Shown: positions 49,008-58,279, counted from the first letter of the stretch. The stretch: 64,000 nt of DNA from Duganella sp. 1411 (GCF_017833525.1 NZ_JAFICD010000001.1:372001-436000), one strand, 5' to 3'. Program-made: numbers and translations. The notes: generated by a model from the letters alone, not told the origin.

Positions 49008-50389
49008 GTCTCCACGAGTCTGTCAAGCCAGCGTTGGCGGTATTCGGCCCAACCGGCCAGTTCCAGCGGTGTGGCCACCGCGCTGCGCACCGCCGGCGCG
49101 CTGCCCCAGTGGTGCAGCATCCAGCCGCCGCACGTGGTGCCGCTGGTGTCGTCGGTGCTACTGATCTGCTGATGCGGGCGCAACGCCGCCAGCAAAGGCG
49201 CGAACCACGGATTGCCCGTGTAGCTGCCTTCGACCACCACCTCACCTTCAACCCCCAACTGGCTCAAACAGTAGTCGCTCATCAAAACGCAATACAGCGT
49301 GGCGAGCGCGTAACGCTGCCGCTTGTCCCGCGGCGCCTCGCCGACAATCTCCCCGACCCGCCCCGCGAACGGACCGCCGGCCTGCGAGTAGCAGGGCAGC
49401 GCCATCGTCTGCTGTTCGATCATCAACCGCAAATCCTCTTCGCCGCAGACCTCCGGATCGCGGCCGGCCAACTCGCCGAACTCGCGCCCGCCCATGAAGC
49501 GCATGCAGGCCACCGCCTGGCCCATGGCGTTGCTGTTGGCCAGCATGTCGGCCTCCTCGCGCAAGCCTTCCAGCGGCTTGCCCGGCGCCGCGGCGATGAC
49601 CCAGGTGCCGGTCGACAGCACCGCCGGCGGCTCGCCTTGCCCGCCAGCGGCGCGGGCGAAATGCCGCAGCAGCGATGCGTTGCTGTCGTGGATGCCGCAC
49701 AAAACCCGGCACTCGACCGGCAAGCCGGTTTGCCGCGCCAGCTCCGCCTTCAAAAAGCCGAGCGGCGCCCACGCCGGCCGCAGCGGCGGGAACAAGCCGT
49801 TCCATCCCATCCGCTCGACCAACGACGAATACTGCTGGCGCGCCGGCTGCCACAGGTCCGTGTGGCAGCCCAGCGAGGTGACTTCGCTGGCGGCCACGCC
49901 GCTCAAGCGCCATGCCCAATATTGCGGATACATGAGGATATGGCGCGCGCGGCGGAATTGTTCCGGGAAGGCCTGCGCCTGCCACGCCAGCTGCCGCCCG
50001 AGATTCAGGCCGGCCGGCAGCCCAGGCGAATAGGTGGCGGAGTAGGGCGGCCGCTGGCCGGCGTAGTGCGCTCCTTGCTCGGCAGGCATCTCGAACTCGT
50101 AGTCGAGCACCGGCAGCACCAGTCCTTCGTCATCGACCAGCGCCGCCGTGGCGCCGTGCGTGACGCTGACGATGGCGCCGACGCGCGCCAGCCCCGAAAA
50201 CTGCTGCATCCCATCCAGCATCCAGCTCCAGATACGGTCGGTGTCGTGATGCGGATACGGACCGCCACTCAATATGGTGTTCGGACTGCGGCGCTCCGCC
50301 AATACCGCGCCGTCGGCATCGATCAGCACCAGCTTGACGTTGGTCTTGCCGATATCGAGGACGATGGTGGCTTCTATCGGCAAGGTCAT
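48992..50389 (-). CDS. rhaK: Rhamnulokinase-type FGGY carbohydrate kinase (RhaK)
   Basis: A 465-residue sugar kinase. It has the ATP-binding start IVLDIGKTNVKLVLID (residues 9-24), SVTHGATAALVD (about 78), CGIHDSNASLLRHF (about 235), STGTWVIAAAP (about 261) and VVEGSYTGNPWFAPLL (about 385). By operon it phosphorylates L-rhamnulose; in Rhizobium the homologous RhaK is also needed for ABC transport of rhamnose. Its start overlaps the rhaQ stop as ATGA. The last codons (TRRAD) are encoded within the dispersed repeat, so its C-terminus may be extended or altered relative to relatives. Confidence 0.88.
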   Translation of the reverse strand: MTLPIEATIVLDIGKTNVKLVLIDADGAVLAERRSPNTILSGGPYPHHDTDRIWSWMLDGMQQFSGLARVGAIVSVTHGATAALVDDEGLVLPVLDYEFEMPAEQGAHYAGQRPPYSATYSPGLPAGLNLGRQLAWQAQAFPEQFRRARHILMYPQYWAWRLSGVAASEVTSLGCHTDLWQPARQQYSSLVERMGWNGLFPPLRPAWAPLGFLKAELARQTGLPVECRVLCGIHDSNASLLRHFARAAGGQGEPPAVLSTGTWVIAAAPGKPLEGLREEADMLANSNAMGQAVACMRFMGGREFGELAGRDPEVCGEEDLRLMIEQQTMALPCYSQAGGPFAGRVGEIVGEAPRDKRQRYALATLYCVLMSDYCLSQLGVEGEVVVEGSYTGNPWFAPLLAALRPHQQISSTDDTSGTTCGGWMLHHWGSAPAVRSAVATPLELAGWAEYRQRWLDRLVETRRAD

Positions 50390-51423
50390 TTGGCGGTCCT
50401 GCGGCCGCGCAGCAACCGTGGCAGGGCGATGGTCGCCAGCAGCAGGATGCCGACGACGATGGTCATGTAGATGCCGGGAATATTGGCCAGCGACAGTCCG
50501 TAGGTCACGGTGCCCAGGGTCAGCACCGCCAGCATCACGCCGCCGATGGTGCCGGCACCACCGGCGATGCTAACGCCACCCAGGATCACCATCGTGATCA
50601 CTTCCAGTTCCCAGCCCATGGCGATATTCGGCCGCGTGCTGCCGATGCGGCCCGTCAGCAGGTAGGCCGCCAGCCCGGCCATCGCGCCGGTCAGCATGAA
50701 CAGCACCAGCCGATAGCGGTCGACGGCGATACCGGAGAAGCGCGCCGCGACCGGATTGTTACCGATGGCGTAGATGCGGCGTCCCCAGGTCGTCGCGTGC
50801 AGCATCACCGCGAACAGCGCGGCAAACACCAGCAGGATGATGAATTCGCGTGGGATGAAGCCGAAGAAGTAGCCCTGGCCCCAGTCGGCCATCACTTGCG
50901 GATAACCGGTGAACGCCTTGTCTCCCAACACCACGCTGGCCAGCCCGCGGAACAGCGACACGGTGCCGATGGTGACGACGATCGACGGCAGCCGGAAGCG
51001 CGTGACCATGATCCCATTGAGCCAGCCGCAGGCCGTGCCGCTGGCCAGCGCGATCGGCAGCAGCAGTTCCGGCGCCACGCCGCTGGTGTGCGCCAGGCCG
51101 ATCGCCACCGACGACAGCGCGAGAATGCCGGACACCGAGATGTCGATCTCGCGGCAGATGATCAGCAACGCCATCGGCAAGGCGATCAGTGCCTTCTCGC
51201 TGAAGTTGAAGGTGCCGTCGGCCAGGTTGTACAGGTCGAGGAAGTGCGGCAGCATGATGGCGTTGGCGGCGAAGGCCGCCACCAGCAGCAGCGCGAGCAG
51301 GCTTTCCCAACGTCCCAGCAGCGCGCCGAGGCGGAAGCCGGGACGGTCGGCGATGATATAGCGGGAGGAACCGGCTTTTTCAGGAGCGTCGGCGGTATTG
51401 GACATCACGGTACTCGTATTCAC
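50386..51423 (-). CDS. rhaQ: L-rhamnose ABC transporter permease (RhaQ)
   Basis: A 345-residue inner-membrane permease of the ribose/rhamnose class with about ten hydrophobic segments. The signature GGVSIAGGAGTIGGV lies at about residue 282 and ALPMALLIICREIDISVSGILALSS at about 80. I start at GTG 51423: it has GGGAG seven bases upstream and overlaps the rhaP stop as GTGA; an ATG at 51405 lacks a site. It pairs with RhaP and RhaT. The Rhizobium names are used here; E. coli rhaS/R/T are unrelated genes. Confidence 0.88.
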   Translation of the reverse strand: MNTSTVMSNTADAPEKAGSSRYIIADRPGFRLGALLGRWESLLALLLVAAFAANAIMLPHFLDLYNLADGTFNFSEKALIALPMALLIICREIDISVSGILALSSVAIGLAHTSGVAPELLLPIALASGTACGWLNGIMVTRFRLPSIVVTIGTVSLFRGLASVVLGDKAFTGYPQVMADWGQGYFFGFIPREFIILLVFAALFAVMLHATTWGRRIYAIGNNPVAARFSGIAVDRYRLVLFMLTGAMAGLAAYLLTGRIGSTRPNIAMGWELEVITMVILGGVSIAGGAGTIGGVMLAVLTLGTVTYGLSLANIPGIYMTIVVGILLLATIALPRLLRGRRTAK

Positions 51424-52421
51424 GCAGCGCTCCCGGTCGCGTTGGGTTTATTCAAATGCAGCGGCAGGATCTGCCGGCCGATTGGTCTGCCGCCACGGGC
51501 GTTGATCAGCACCGCCGTCAGGATCACGACGCCGGTCAGCGCGCTTTGCCAGAACGGCGATACCTTCACCACCGGCAGCGCGTTGCCGATCACGGCGAGG
51601 AACAAGCCGCCCAGCACCGCGCCGGCCACGCTGCCGCTGCCGCCGGCGATGCTGATGCCGCCGATGACGCACGCCGCGATGACGGTGAATTCGAAACCGT
51701 AGGCGATTTCCGTGTAGGCGACCGCATAGCGCGCCACCCACAGGTAGCCGCACAAGCCGGCCATGGCGCCGGACAGGCCGTACGTCCACATCAAGCGGCT
51801 GGCGATCGGTATGCCGACGTAGCGCGCCGATCCCGGCTCGTTGCCGATGGCGTACAGGTCGCGGCCGAAGCGGCTGTGCCGCGCCACGTACCACGCCGCC
51901 AGCACGGTGAGCCCTGCGATCCACACCAGGTGCGTGACGCCGAACAGGCGCGCCAGCGGGAAGGCGATGAAGTCGGCCGGCATTTGGTGCGACGACACCC
52001 AGGCGCCGCCGGACAGCACGAACACCAGGCCGCGGTAGACGCTCATCGTGCCGAGCGTGACGACGATGGGCGCCAGATCCAGATAACCGATCAGGTAACC
52101 GTTGATCAGGCCAAGCAGCAGGCCGATGGCCACGGCGGCCAGCATCACCAGCGGCAGCGGCAGATCGGGAAAGCGCGACGCCAGCAGCGCCGACATCATG
52201 CCCGCCAGCGCCAGGCTGGAAGCGACCGACAGATCGACGCCGCGCGTGACGATGACCAGCATCTGCGTCAGCGCCAGCATGATCAGCAGGGTGCTGTCGG
52301 TGAGCAGGTTGGCCAGGCTGGATCCGGTGACGAACACCGGCGCCCGCGTGCCGACCAAAATAATCAGCGCGATGGTGCACAGCGCAAGCTGGACCTCACG
52401 CATTTTCAGCAGTGTCTTCAT
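51420..52421 (-). CDS. rhaP: L-rhamnose ABC transporter permease (RhaP)
   Basis: A 333-residue permease paralogous to RhaQ, with about ten hydrophobic segments, signature GGISIAGGSGSVAGAVLGG (about residue 262) and VTRGVDLSVASSLALAG (about 62). The start at ATG 52421 overlaps the rhaT stop (ATGA) and has GGAGG seven bases before it; the ATG at 52427 is too close to that site. The two permeases form a heterodimer in the rhamnose importers known from Rhizobium. Confidence 0.88.
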   Translation of the reverse strand: MKTLLKMREVQLALCTIALIILVGTRAPVFVTGSSLANLLTDSTLLIMLALTQMLVIVTRGVDLSVASSLALAGMMSALLASRFPDLPLPLVMLAAVAIGLLLGLINGYLIGYLDLAPIVVTLGTMSVYRGLVFVLSGGAWVSSHQMPADFIAFPLARLFGVTHLVWIAGLTVLAAWYVARHSRFGRDLYAIGNEPGSARYVGIPIASRLMWTYGLSGAMAGLCGYLWVARYAVAYTEIAYGFEFTVIAACVIGGISIAGGSGSVAGAVLGGLFLAVIGNALPVVKVSPFWQSALTGVVILTAVLINARGGRPIGRQILPLHLNKPNATGSAA

Positions 52422-53941
52422 ACGCATTCCTCCACCGGCAGCGCGCAGCCGGAGGCGGCGGCCACGATATTCTCCGGCGTGGCGTCCGCGCGGTCGTAGA
52501 TGTTTTCAATCCGGCCCTGGTGCATGACGACGATGCGGTCGGCCAGCCCCATGACCTCGGGCAGTTCGGAAGAGACCAGGATCACCGACAGGCCTTTGCT
52601 CACCAGCTCACCGATAAAGCGGTGCACGGCGGCCTTGGAGCCGATGTCGATGCCTTTGGTGGGCTCGTCGAGAATGATCACTTTGGGATCGGTCGCCAGC
52701 CATTTGCCCAGCACGACCTTTTGCTGGTTGCCGCCGGAGAGTTCGGAGACATTCTGCGTCAGGTGCGCCGCCTTCAGTTCCAGCTGCTCGGCGTAGTGGC
52801 GAGCGATCGCGGTTTCCTGGGCGCGGCGTCCACGCAGGAAGAAGCCCACCTTCGACAGGATGGGCAGCGTGATGTTCTGCAGGATGGGCAGCGACAAATG
52901 CGCGCCCTGGTGCTGGCGGTCCTCCGGCACATAGGCGATGCCATGGTTGATGGCGTCGGACGCGCAGGTGACGCAAATGTCCTTGCCATCGAGCCTGACC
53001 GTTCCGCGCACGGCGGTGCTCAGGCCAAAGATGGCGTGCATGACCTCCGAGCGGCCGGCGCCGACCAGGCCATAGAAGCCGAGGATCTCGCCGCGCCGCA
53101 GCGAGAAGCTGACGTCGTCGAACTCGGTCGGATGGCACAGGTTTTTCACCTCCAGCAGCACCTCGCCGGGCGTGACGTCGGCCTTGGGATAGGCCTGTTT
53201 GACGGTGCGGCCCACCATCAGCGCCACCAGTTCCGGCTCGGTGACGTCGGCGATCGCGCCTTCGGCGATGAACTGGCCGTCGCGCAGCACCGTGTAGCGG
53301 TCCGCCACGGCGAAGATTTCGTCGAATTTGTGGGTGATGAAAATGATCGCCGTGCCGGCCGCGCGCAGCTGGCCGATGATGCGATACAGCTCGTGGATTT
53401 CGCGTTGCGACAGCGAGGCCGTCGGCTCGTCCAAAATCACCACGCGCGCATCCTGCGACAGCGCGCGGGCGATTTCGACGAAGTGGCGCTGCGCCACGCT
53501 CAAATCCTTGACGCGGGCGCGCACCGGCAGGTTCACTTCAAGGCGGGCGAACAGCTTCTCCGCCTCGGCTTCGATCTTGCTCCAGTCGATGCGCCCGGAC
53601 GCGCCTTTGCATGGCTGGCGGCCGACGTAGATATTCTCCGCCACGGTCAGTTCGTCGAACATCACCGTCTCCTGGTGCACCGCCGTCACGCCGGCGCGCA
53701 TCGCGTCCTGCGCGCTGGCGAACTTGATCGGTTTGCCGGCCAGTTCGATCACGCCTTCGTCGGGACGGTAGATACCGGTCAGGGTTTTGACCAATGTTGA
53801 TTTGCCGGCGCCGTTTTCTCCGATCAGCGCCATGACTTCACCCGCTCGCACCGACAGCGCCACGTTGTTCAACGCGACGATGCCGGCAAAGCGCTTGCAG
53901 ATCCCGGTCAATTGCAGGACCGGGCTTGTATTCGTATTCAT
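52418..53941 (-). CDS. rhaT: L-rhamnose ABC transporter ATPase with two ABC domains (RhaT)
   Basis: A 507-residue ATPase with duplicated nucleotide-binding domains, as in ribose-type importers. The first has Walker A GENGAGKST (about residue 41), signature DLSVAQRHFVEIARAL and Walker B VVILDEPTASLS; the second has the degenerate Walker A GLVGAGRSE, signature ELSGGNQQKVVLGKWLA and VIILDEPTKGIDIG. It energises uptake through RhaP/RhaQ. It starts after GGAG and follows rhaS by 11 bp. Confidence 0.9.
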   Translation of the reverse strand: MNTNTSPVLQLTGICKRFAGIVALNNVALSVRAGEVMALIGENGAGKSTLVKTLTGIYRPDEGVIELAGKPIKFASAQDAMRAGVTAVHQETVMFDELTVAENIYVGRQPCKGASGRIDWSKIEAEAEKLFARLEVNLPVRARVKDLSVAQRHFVEIARALSQDARVVILDEPTASLSQREIHELYRIIGQLRAAGTAIIFITHKFDEIFAVADRYTVLRDGQFIAEGAIADVTEPELVALMVGRTVKQAYPKADVTPGEVLLEVKNLCHPTEFDDVSFSLRRGEILGFYGLVGAGRSEVMHAIFGLSTAVRGTVRLDGKDICVTCASDAINHGIAYVPEDRQHQGAHLSLPILQNITLPILSKVGFFLRGRRAQETAIARHYAEQLELKAAHLTQNVSELSGGNQQKVVLGKWLATDPKVIILDEPTKGIDIGSKAAVHRFIGELVSKGLSVILVSSELPEVMGLADRIVVMHQGRIENIYDRADATPENIVAAASGCALPVEECV

Positions 53942-53952
53942 AGGACTCCAGC

Positions 53953-54960
53953 TCAGAAGATCTTGGAGAACTTGTCGACGTTCCCTTTGTCGTAGGTGAA
54001 TGGCGGCGCCATTGCGCCTTCACCGTTGGCGTCCAATGCGATGCTGCCCATGCGGCCGGCCGAGACGCTGCCGCCCGGCTTGGCGGTGGGCTGGCCCTTG
54101 ACGAAGTCGTAGGCGGCGTAGGTGGCGGCGTAACCGAGATCGATCGGATTCCAGATCGCGAACTCGCGCACCGCGCCGCTCTTGACATGGCCCGCCATCT
54201 CGGACGGCAGCCCCAGGCCGGTGACGAACACCTTGCCGACCAGGTTCTCGTCGACCACCGCCTTGCTGGCGGCGTTGATGCCGACGGTGGTCGGAGCGAT
54301 GATCGCCTTCAGGTTCGGATTGCTGCGCAACAGGCCGATCGCCTCGCGGTAGCTCTTGTCCGACTGGTCGTCGCCGTAGACGGTGGCGACCAGCTTCATT
54401 TTGCTGAACTCGGGCTTTTCCAGCGCCTTCTTCATCACGCCGATCCAGATATTCTGGTTGGTCGCCTGCGCCGACGCCGACAGGATCGCGATCTCGCCCT
54501 TGCCGCCGATGGCGTCGGACGCCATCTGGATCTGCTTCAATCCGATCAGGTCAGCGTTGGAGGGATTGAGCTGCATCAGGCGGCCTTCCGGCGCCAGGCC
54601 GCTGTCGAACGAGATCACCTTGATCCCGCGCGCCATGGCCTTTTTGGTGATCGGCACCAGCGCGTTCGGATCGTTGGCCGAGATGACGATGGCGTCGACC
54701 TTCTGGCTGATCAGGGAGTTGATGATCTCGATCTGGCCCTCGGCGCTCGGCGTGGTCGGGCCGGTGTAGATGATCTCGACGTTTTTCAGCTCCTTGGCGG
54801 CGTCGTTGGCGCCGGTGTGGGCGGCGTCGAAGAAGCCGTTGCCCAGGCTTTTGACGACCATGGCGATGCGCATGTTCTCATTTTTTTTCTCGCCGCAGCC
54901 GGCGATGGCCGTCAACAGGCCGGCGGCAACGGCCGCCAATACGATCTTCCTGCGCTTCAA
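53953..54960 (-). CDS. rhaS: L-rhamnose ABC transporter substrate-binding lipoprotein (RhaS)
   Basis: A 335-residue periplasmic-binding protein of family 4. It starts at a TTG: GGAGGT lies six bases upstream, the codon overlaps the rhaR stop (TTGA), and the signal peptide KRRKIVLAAVAAGLLTAIAGC (lipobox AIAGC, Cys22) begins right there. The mature part has MRIAMVVKSLGNGFFDAAHTGA, IISANDPNALVPI-type and VISFDSGLAPEG motifs of sugar-binding proteins. It is anchored in the periplasmic face of the inner membrane and delivers rhamnose to RhaTPQ. Confidence 0.9.
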   Translation of the reverse strand: MKRRKIVLAAVAAGLLTAIAGCGEKKNENMRIAMVVKSLGNGFFDAAHTGANDAAKELKNVEIIYTGPTTPSAEGQIEIINSLISQKVDAIVISANDPNALVPITKKAMARGIKVISFDSGLAPEGRLMQLNPSNADLIGLKQIQMASDAIGGKGEIAILSASAQATNQNIWIGVMKKALEKPEFSKMKLVATVYGDDQSDKSYREAIGLLRSNPNLKAIIAPTTVGINAASKAVVDENLVGKVFVTGLGLPSEMAGHVKSGAVREFAIWNPIDLGYAATYAAYDFVKGQPTAKPGGSVSAGRMGSIALDANGEGAMAPPFTYDKGNVDKFSKIF

Positions 54961-55823
54961 TGCGATACCTCCGATTGGTACATCGCGGCCGACTGGTAGT
55001 CGAACGGTGGATTGAACGGGCTGGCGTTGTGCTGGGCGGGAATCGCTTCCGGCTCCACGGTCACCACGCGCACGCCGGACTGCTCGAGCAGCTGCACCGC
55101 CGAATCGGAGGCGTAGGTGTCGGTGATGACGGTCGATACGCGGTTCAAGCCGCACAGGATCAGGCCCGCCTTCTTGGCGAACTTGGAGCTGTCGACCAGC
55201 ACGATCAGTTCCTCGGCCTGCGAGATCAGGCGCTTCTCGGCCTGGATCAGCAGCGGGTCGGCCTCCATCAGGCCAAGCAGCGACAGGCCGTAGACGCTCA
55301 TGAACATCTTGGCCGCGTAATGGTGCTGGGTGATGTCGTTGTCGAAGGGGCTGAGGATGACGTTCTGCTCGCGATAGACCTTGCCGCCGGGGACAATGAT
55401 CTCGTTCTCGCTCGATACCAGCAGGCGCTCGGCCATCAGGAAGGAGTTGGTGAGGATTTTGAGGTGCTGATCGACCAGGAATTCGGCCATCATGAAGGTG
55501 GTGGTGCCGCCGTTGATGATGATCGTTTCACCTTCGGCGCACATGCCGGCGGCGTGGCGCGCGATGGCCCGTTTGCGCTCGGCGTAGCACTGGATGTTGT
55601 GCTGGAAGGTCTCGCTGGTGAGGGTGAAGCTGCGTTTTTTCTGCTCCAGGTTCGCGGCGCCGCCACGGGTGCGGGTGAGCAGACTGCGGGCGGCGAGCCA
55701 GCTGATGTCGCGGCGCACGGTGGCGGGGGAGGCGCTGAGCCAGTCGACCAACTGCGGCACGCTGGCCGTATTGTGTTCGGCGAGCAACTTCAGCAAACGT
55801 TTACGGCGCTTGTGATTTACCAT
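54957..55823 (-). CDS. rhaR: DeoR/GlpR-family regulator of rhamnose genes (RhaR)
   Basis: A 288-residue repressor. I start at ATG 55823 (MVNHKRRKRLL), after GGAGAC. The N-terminal winged helix is LLKLLAEHNTASVPQLVDWLSASPATVRRDISWLAARSLL (residues about 8-47), with the DeoR-box recognition helix SPATVRRDI; the C-terminal sensor domain contains IINGGTTTFMMAEFL (about 110) and LVDSSKFAKKAGLILC. Members bind phosphorylated sugars. As in Rhizobium it heads the transporter operon and is divergent from rhaD, so it likely represses both; two matching motifs lie in the gap. Confidence 0.88.
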   Translation of the reverse strand: MVNHKRRKRLLKLLAEHNTASVPQLVDWLSASPATVRRDISWLAARSLLTRTRGGAANLEQKKRSFTLTSETFQHNIQCYAERKRAIARHAAGMCAEGETIIINGGTTTFMMAEFLVDQHLKILTNSFLMAERLLVSSENEIIVPGGKVYREQNVILSPFDNDITQHHYAAKMFMSVYGLSLLGLMEADPLLIQAEKRLISQAEELIVLVDSSKFAKKAGLILCGLNRVSTVITDTYASDSAVQLLEQSGVRVVTVEPEAIPAQHNASPFNPPFDYQSAAMYQSEVSH

Positions 55824-55910
55824 TCCTGTCTCCTTTTTTTTCGCCACTACTACCGTCGCTGCCGCAGTTTTCTGGGGGACCGATCCGGTGTGTGGCTTTA
55901 TTAATTACTA

Positions 55911-55939
55911 AGACTAAACATTTCAAAATCTTCCGTCAA
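55911..55939 (-). promoter_or_regulatory. Candidate promoter of the rhaR-S-T-P-Q-K operon
   Basis: On the minus strand TTGACG (55939-55934) is followed, after 17 bp, by TAGTCT (55916-55911). The -35 matches five of six consensus bases; the -10 is poor. The start would be near 55904, giving an about 80-nt leader to the ATG at 55823. Operator motif 1 lies eight bases upstream of the -35. Confidence 0.45.
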
Positions 55940-55946
55940 TCATTAG

Positions 55947-55964
55947 TCGATCAAATATTTGATT
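55947..55964. promoter_or_regulatory. Putative RhaR operator 1
   Basis: TCGATCAAATATTTGATT, containing the perfect 14-bp palindrome ATCAAATATTTGAT. It shares TCGATCA and T-N-TGATT with the second motif 51 bp downstream. It lies beside the -35 of the candidate rhaR promoter. Confidence 0.5.
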
Positions 55965-55997
55965 GTTTCCATATCGATTTCGCGATCCAATCACGTT

Positions 55998-56015
55998 TCG
56001 ATCATCGATATGATT
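55998..56015. promoter_or_regulatory. Putative RhaR operator 2
   Basis: TCGATCATCGATATGATT: identical to operator 1 at 13 of 18 positions, with ATCAT/ATGAT as an inverted repeat around CGAT. It is about 37 bp upstream of the rhaD -35. The spacing of 51 bp from operator 1 is close to five helical turns, which would permit looping. Confidence 0.5.
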
Positions 56016-56051
56016 ATTTCCCACTTGGTCATCATCTTGAGCGCTTGCGCA

Positions 56052-56080
56052 TTGACACCCATGCGCCGCTGATTTCTACT
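56052..56080 (+). promoter_or_regulatory. Candidate promoter of rhaD-rhaI
   Basis: A perfect -35 TTGACA (56052-56057), a 17-bp spacer and TCTACT (56075-56080, four of six to TATAAT). The start would be near 56087, about 59 nt before the rhaD ATG. The rest of the 322-bp gap between rhaR and rhaD (55824-56145) holds the two operators and the opposite promoter; nothing else is evident. Confidence 0.55.
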
Positions 56081-56145
56081 GGTCACAGTTGCCAAAAGCG
56101 GTAAGGGCAAAGATGAACGCACAATCAAACAACGGAGATCAGTAA

Positions 56146-58245
56146 ATGAAAGTAACCCAGCAGCAAGCCCCGATCACTTCTCTGTGGGACGACAAAGCTG
56201 CGGCAGCCATGAGCGAGCCGGAGCTGTTGCTATACCGTTCGAACCTGCTCGGTTCGGACCTGCGCATCACCAATTTCGGTGGCGGCAACACGTCGGCCAA
56301 GGTGATGATGGCCGATCCGCTCAGCGGCGAGCAGGTGGAGGTGCTGTGGGTGAAAGGCTCCGGCGGCGACCTTGGCAGCATCAAGCTCGATGGTTTTTCG
56401 ACGCTGTACATGGATAAGCTCAACGCCCTGAAGTCGCGCTACCGCGGCCTGGCGCTCGAGGACGAGATGGTGGCCTATCTGCCGCACTGCACCTTCAACC
56501 TGAATCCGCGCGCCGCCAGCATCGACACGCCGCTGCACGCCTACATCGACCGCAAGCACGTCGACCACATGCACCCGGACGCGGTGATCGCGATCGCCGC
56601 CTGCGCCGGCAGCCAGGCCCTGACGCAAAAAATCTTCGAGGGCGAACTGGGATGGCTGCCGTGGCAGCGTCCAGGCTACGACCTTGGTCTGAAACTGGAA
56701 CAAGTATCGAAGGCGCAGCCCAACCTGAAGGGCATCATCCTCGAAGGCCACGGCCTGTTCACCTGGGGCGACACCGCCAAGTCCTGTTACGAGACGACGC
56801 TGGCGATCATCAAACGCGCCGAGGAATGGCTGGCCGCGAATTCGAAGCAGCCGTCGTTCGGCGGCCAGGCGATCGAACCGCTGCCGTCCGAAGAACGCAG
56901 CGCCCTGGCGGCCAAGCTGATGCCGCTGCTGCGCGGTAAAATCAGCCGCGATGAATACAAGCTCGGTCACTTCGACGACAGCGCCGCCGTGCTGGAATTC
57001 GTCTGCAGCCGCGATCTGCAGCCGCTGGCGGCCCTGGGCACCTCGTGCCCGGACCACTTCCTGCGCACCAAAATCCGTCCGTTCGTGATCGACTTCGATC
57101 CGCTCAAGCCGGACTTCGACAAGCTCGTCGCCGGTCTCGATCAGGCGCTGGAGGAGTACCGCGCCGGCTACGTCGCCTACTACGAGCGCTGCAAGCACGA
57201 TAACAGCCCGGCCGTGCGCGACGCCAATCCGATCATCTACCTGATCCCCGGCGTCGGCATGCTGTCGTTCGCCAAGGACAAGGCCACCGCGCGCATCGCC
57301 GGCGAGTTCTATGTCAACGCGATCAACGTGATGCGCGGCGCGAACGGCGTCGACACCTATGTCGGCCTGCCGGAGCAGGAAGCCTTCGACATCGAATACT
57401 GGCTGCTGGAAGAAGCGAAGCTGCAGCGCATGCCCAAGCCGAAAAGCCTGGCGGGCCGCATCGCGTTGGTCACCGGCGGCGCCGGCGGCATCGGCCAGGC
57501 GGTGGCGAAACAGCTGCTGCAGGAAGGCGCTTGCGTGATGTTGACCGATATCGATCCGGAGGCGCTGTCGCAGGCGCACGCCGACCTGGCCAAGTCGGCC
57601 GGCAAGGATAGCGTCGGCAGCATCGTCGCCAACATCACCAGCGAGGCGGAGGTGGAAAGCGTGCTGCAGGCGGCGTCGCTGCGCTTCGGCGGCGTCGATC
57701 TGCTGATCTCCAACGCCGGCATCGCCTCGTCGGCGCCGCTGGAGGACACCACGCTGGAAATCTGGCAGCGCAACCAGGACATCCTCGTCACCGGCTACTT
57801 CCTGGCCAGCCGCGCCGCGTTCCGCATCATGAAGCAGCAGGGCCTGGGCGGCAGCATGGTGTTCGTCGCCAGCAAAAACGGCCTGGTCGCATCGGCTGGC
57901 GCTTCGGCCTACTGCACCGCCAAGGCGGCGGAAATCCACCTGGCGCGCTGCATCGCGCTGGAAGGCGCGCCGCACGGCATCCGCGTCAACGTCGTCAATC
58001 CGGACGCGGTCATTCGCGGCTCGCGCATCTGGGACGGCAAGTGGAAGCAGGAACGCGCCCAGTCGAATAAAATCGAGGCCGACGACGTCGAGAAGTTTTA
58101 CCGTGACCGCAGCATGCTGAAACTGAGCGTCCTGCCGGAGGATATCGCCGAAGCGGTGTACTTCCTCGCGAGCGACAAGGCTGGCAAGAGCACTGGTAAC
58201 ATCCTGAACGTCGATGCCGGCAACGCTGGCGCGTTCACGCGCTAA
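56146..58245 (+). CDS. rhaD: Bifunctional rhamnulose-1-phosphate aldolase / lactaldehyde dehydrogenase (RhaD)
   Basis: A 699-residue fusion. The N-terminal half (about 25-400) is a class II aldolase: NFGGGNTSAK, KGSGGDLGSI, zinc ligands around His138-Val-Asp-His141-Met-His143, and LEGHGLFTWG. The C-terminal half (about 435-699) is a short-chain dehydrogenase with TGGAGGIG (443-450), SNAGIASSAPLE and Tyr589-x3-Lys593. The aldolase splits rhamnulose-1-phosphate into dihydroxyacetone phosphate and L-lactaldehyde; the dehydrogenase would oxidise the latter to lactate. It starts after GGAG and precedes rhaI by 34 bp. Confidence 0.92.
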   Translation: MKVTQQQAPITSLWDDKAAAAMSEPELLLYRSNLLGSDLRITNFGGGNTSAKVMMADPLSGEQVEVLWVKGSGGDLGSIKLDGFSTLYMDKLNALKSRYRGLALEDEMVAYLPHCTFNLNPRAASIDTPLHAYIDRKHVDHMHPDAVIAIAACAGSQALTQKIFEGELGWLPWQRPGYDLGLKLEQVSKAQPNLKGIILEGHGLFTWGDTAKSCYETTLAIIKRAEEWLAANSKQPSFGGQAIEPLPSEERSALAAKLMPLLRGKISRDEYKLGHFDDSAAVLEFVCSRDLQPLAALGTSCPDHFLRTKIRPFVIDFDPLKPDFDKLVAGLDQALEEYRAGYVAYYERCKHDNSPAVRDANPIIYLIPGVGMLSFAKDKATARIAGEFYVNAINVMRGANGVDTYVGLPEQEAFDIEYWLLEEAKLQRMPKPKSLAGRIALVTGGAGGIGQAVAKQLLQEGACVMLTDIDPEALSQAHADLAKSAGKDSVGSIVANITSEAEVESVLQAASLRFGGVDLLISNAGIASSAPLEDTTLEIWQRNQDILVTGYFLASRAAFRIMKQQGLGGSMVFVASKNGLVASAGASAYCTAKAAEIHLARCIALEGAPHGIRVNVVNPDAVIRGSRIWDGKWKQERAQSNKIEADDVEKFYRDRSMLKLSVLPEDIAEAVYFLASDKAGKSTGNILNVDAGNAGAFTR

Positions 58246-58279
58246 GCCACATTATAAAAATAACGAAGGAGACCTTTTA

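Noticed and set aside
56230..57975. Long antisense frame (581 codons) across rhaD
   Set aside because: No recognisable domain, and composition mirrors the coding bias of rhaD.
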